Assembly (NCBI GenBank): GCA_025331565.1
Contig: JAFREQ010000043.1
Coordinates: 3,853,001-3,917,000 of the forward strand
Source of the DNA: Holacanthus passer
Lineage: Eukaryota; Chordata; Actinopteri; Pomacanthidae
Direction of reading: 5' to 3'
Length of the DNA: 64,000 nt
Below the pieces are notes generated by a model. The model was not told where the DNA came from and searched no databases. It saw only the letters and a list, made by a program, of their open reading frames with translations. Both the position numbers and the translations under genes were made by a program. This document shows positions 62,401 to 64,000 of the stretch, piece by piece. Numbering within the stretch: the first letter of the stretch is position 1; every line of letters starts with the position of its first letter.

Positions 62401-63865
62401 ATTGTGTGTTTGCTTTCTTCAACGTTTCCACAAGTGTCCTATTATCACGCTGAACCACTTCTGCTCCCGGCACTAGAGAACCATACCATACAATTATGCT
62501 CAGGCTTATACCTCACCCACAGCATTACCCAATCATTTCTAAGCCTGCTGATGGGGATGACTCACATTTCTGCCTGTAAATGGCAAGCTCAGCAGTTCTG
62601 TAACAAGATCAGCAAAACACAACAGTAATTATGACAGTTACACCAAGTGTTGATAACACTGTAGAGCTAACTGACTGCTGCTATAGCTATCCTGCATCAG
62701 TACGTTTTTGGAGGCTGTTAGATATAACCAAACCCATATCAGCAACACTGACATGAAATCTTTGTAAGAACCTTAGTATCAATGCAGTTAGGTTGGGGGT
62801 TTCTCATCAGTTTTTTCTGACCCAGTCTGAAACCAAAATTTGCTTCAGATTTTCACCTGCTGAAAATTTCTCCTGAACCAAGATTGGTTCATCCCTGATA
62901 TGATGTGTGATTCCTGATTTGGATTTTCTAAACTAATGTCCCATTTTGCAACCCCATTCCAAAGAATTGTGACACTGTGTAAAACATAAAATCAACACAA
63001 TTGGCAACAAAAGTGAAAGTTGTGGACTGATCCAGAAACACCTGTTTGGATCATTCCACAGGTAAACAGGTTCATTGGTAACTGCTGTTTAATGGAATCT
63101 GAGAGTGATTTAACTGCCAGCGGTCACCCTGTAATGTGTTTTCTATGTGTGACACTCTTCAGCCTTCGTCATCTACAACTTCCTGAGTCTGTGTTATGAG
63201 TATCTGGGAGGAGAGAGCGCCATCATGGCTGAGATCAGAGGGAAAACCATCGAGTAAGTCATGTTTGCTCTCAACTTCCCTTTTCTTATTCCATTCTCTT
63301 TCTTTCTGTTGTAACAATTATTTAAGTCATGACATGTTAAAATAGACTGCATACATTTCCAACAATTTTGACCTGTATGCACTTCATTATAGGTCAAGCT
63401 GTGTGTATGGGACCTGTTGTCTGTGGGGCAGGACGTACTCCATTGGTTTCCTCAGGTTTTGCAAACAGGTACCAATCAAAGGGTTTTAGAGTTGTGCTTT
63501 ACAGATAGATGAACAAATACTGTTCACTGTGATTACCAGACCTGTGCTAATGCATGTTTTATCATGTTTACTTCAAATTCAATATGATATTCACATCCAT
63601 ATTTATTTCCATGATATGAAAATACTTGCGGAGGATTTAAGCTTGTTTGAATTACTCTAAGTAACTGTCATGTCTTTTGTCATTGAACATTTTTTGTTTA
63701 CCTGGTAGATCTGATATTTTTTTCTTTTTTCCTACCATGTTTACATCCCTTCCTTTCACTCTCGCCTCCTCAGGCAACTCTCCAGTTCTGCGTAGTGAAA
63801 CCACTGATGGCGGTGATCACTGTCCTTCTTCAGGCCTTTGGAAAATACAGAGATGGAGACTTTAA
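56419..63865 (+). CDS. tmem184b: TMEM184B, multi-pass membrane protein, 5' part (219 codons, continues beyond window)
   Basis: Seven-helix membrane protein of the TMEM184 / organic-solute-transporter-alpha-like family, on endosomal or other membranes. Its molecular activity is not firmly known; it is implicated in axon and synapse maintenance and MAPK signalling. Exons: 56419-56652, 59922-60087, 63163-63253, 63393-63468, 63774-63865, all phase-consistent. The last donor is GTATGT at 63866 and later exons lie outside the window. Visible features: an extended N-terminus with one NSS glycosylation-type sequon (SNSSW), first membrane segment at about residues 62-77 (ISGFFVWTALLITC), then IYMHLRYYSSPNEQR, ILFIVPIYAFDSWLSLLFF, NFLSLCYEYLGGES, SSCVYGTCCLWGRTYSIGFLRFCKQ and LQFCVVKPLMAVITVLLQAFGKYRDGDF. 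The last five closely match human TMEM184B. The N-terminal 50 residues differ from the human sequence, which also varies among isoforms. Confidence 0.93.
57617..57690. mobile_element. hAT-type terminal fragment
   Basis: AAATGATTAATCAATTAATC followed by ATGAAAATAATCAGCAGATTA resembles the subterminal TTAATCGATTAATC...AAAATAATCG(T)TAG of a very common vertebrate hAT non-autonomous family. Only one end remains. Confidence 0.4.
57908..58045. mobile_element. Fragment of a teleost dispersed repeat
   Basis: TTTCCACTGCATGTTATG, CGGCTCGTTTTGGCTCAACT, GGTACCAGGTACTTTT and a second TTTTCCACTGCAGATAGTGC form the pattern of a dispersed fish repeat (palindrome-rich GGCTCGACTTGGCTC / GGTACC sequence). Probably a decayed non-autonomous DNA transposon. 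Confidence 0.45.
58819..59286. mobile_element. Tc1/mariner-like MITE, full-length copy
   Basis: The left end CAACCCCAATTCCAAAAAAG and the reverse complement of the right end (CAACCCTGATTGAAAAAAAA then GTTGC) form inverted repeats of roughly 55 bp, both continuing to an (A)AATAAAACA(G/A)AATG block. A TA follows the right end. The interior carries GTTACCAATGAACCTGTTT and CAAAGTGGTGAACCTCT, matching the widespread fish element whose ends read ACCCCAATTCC(A)nGTTGGGAC. About 468 bp, no intact transposase. Confidence 0.7.
62070..62376. mobile_element. Short hAT-like non-autonomous element
   Basis: The left end CAGCGATTCTCTTTCACTTT and the reverse complement of the right end, CAGTGGTTCTCAAACTGGCG, share the CAG(T/C)G(G/A)TTCTC terminus typical of hAT elements. 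The 8-bp flanks CTCTAGTC and CTCTTATG are similar but not identical, as in a decayed target duplication. A C-rich run lies near the right end. No ORF. Confidence 0.6.
62945..63090. mobile_element. Truncated second copy of the Tc1/mariner-like MITE
   Basis: GCAACCCCATTCCAAAGAAT, GTGACACTGTGTAAAACATA and the interior AAACAGGTTCATTGGTAAC match the element at 58819-59286. The interior block appears there in reverse complement, so the two copies have opposite orientation. The right half is missing. Confidence 0.55.
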
Positions 63866-64000
63866 GTATGTTTCCACAATAACTTACCCCACTGTCATTC
63901 ACAGCGTGTGATTTCTTGTGTCTTGTCACACTACTGCGCACACTGATCAACTTCAGCCAAAAGTCTTTTCAGCCCATAATGTGCAGAGAAGTCATATCTG
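63866..64000 (+). other. Start of the next tmem184b intron
   Basis: Begins with donor GTATGT directly after codon phase 2 of the preceding exon. The window ends inside it. Confidence 0.8.

Larger units (their letters stand above)
60088..63162 (+). other. tmem184b intron 3
   Basis: Donor GTGAGT at 60088 and acceptor ACTCTTCAG ending at 63162. It holds a hAT-like element (62,070-62,376) and a truncated second copy of the MITE (62,945-63,090). No other exon is recognised. Confidence 0.75.

Noticed and set aside
1..64000. CRISPR arrays, prokaryotic operons, tRNA or rRNA genes, endogenous viral genes
   Set aside because: None seen on either strand by eye. The window is ordinary spliced vertebrate DNA. 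A tRNA or repeat-masking scan was not possible here.

Overview
The window is nuclear DNA from a ray-finned (teleost) fish. It has large introns with GT-AG splice signals, AATAAA polyadenylation signals, CpG-rich TATA-less promoters, and repeat families typical of teleosts. Four protein-coding genes lie head to tail on the + strand. Three are complete from start to stop codon. The fourth runs off the right edge. I rebuilt each gene by hand from splice sites and reading-frame phase. The three complete models close in frame at 1,030, 2,052 and 417 codons.

Layout. (1) 1-10,500: intergenic DNA with microsatellites, a duplicated A-rich block and one candidate minus-strand non-coding first exon near 1,417-1,530. 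No coding gene is recognised here. (2) 10,500-24,030: card10 (CARMA3), 24 coding exons, CARD / coiled coil / PDZ-SH3-GUK scaffold. (3) 25,400-42,040: tnrc6b (GW182 family), a CpG-rich promoter with a consensus CRE, 20 coding exons including one of 2.85 kb, and a 3'UTR of about 1.45 kb. (4) 42,700-52,890: csnk1e (casein kinase 1 epsilon), one non-coding and nine coding exons, with a long 3'UTR. (5) 53,030 to the right edge: tmem184b, one non-coding exon and the first five coding exons (219 codons).

The genes do not form a pathway. They work respectively in NF-kB signalling, microRNA silencing, circadian/Wnt phosphorylation, and as a multi-pass membrane protein. As I recall them, the human orthologues all lie on 22q, and CSNK1E and TMEM184B are neighbours in the same relative orientation. 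This conserved synteny supports the orthologue names. Most of the window is ordinary vertebrate sequence. The points most worth a second look are a GC-AG intron and a weak donor in card10, uORFs and a teleost-type promoter motif at tnrc6b, the shortened UBA-like segment of tnrc6b, the short gap between csnk1e and tmem184b, and several small non-autonomous transposons. I found no CRISPR array, operon, tRNA, rRNA or previously undescribed system.
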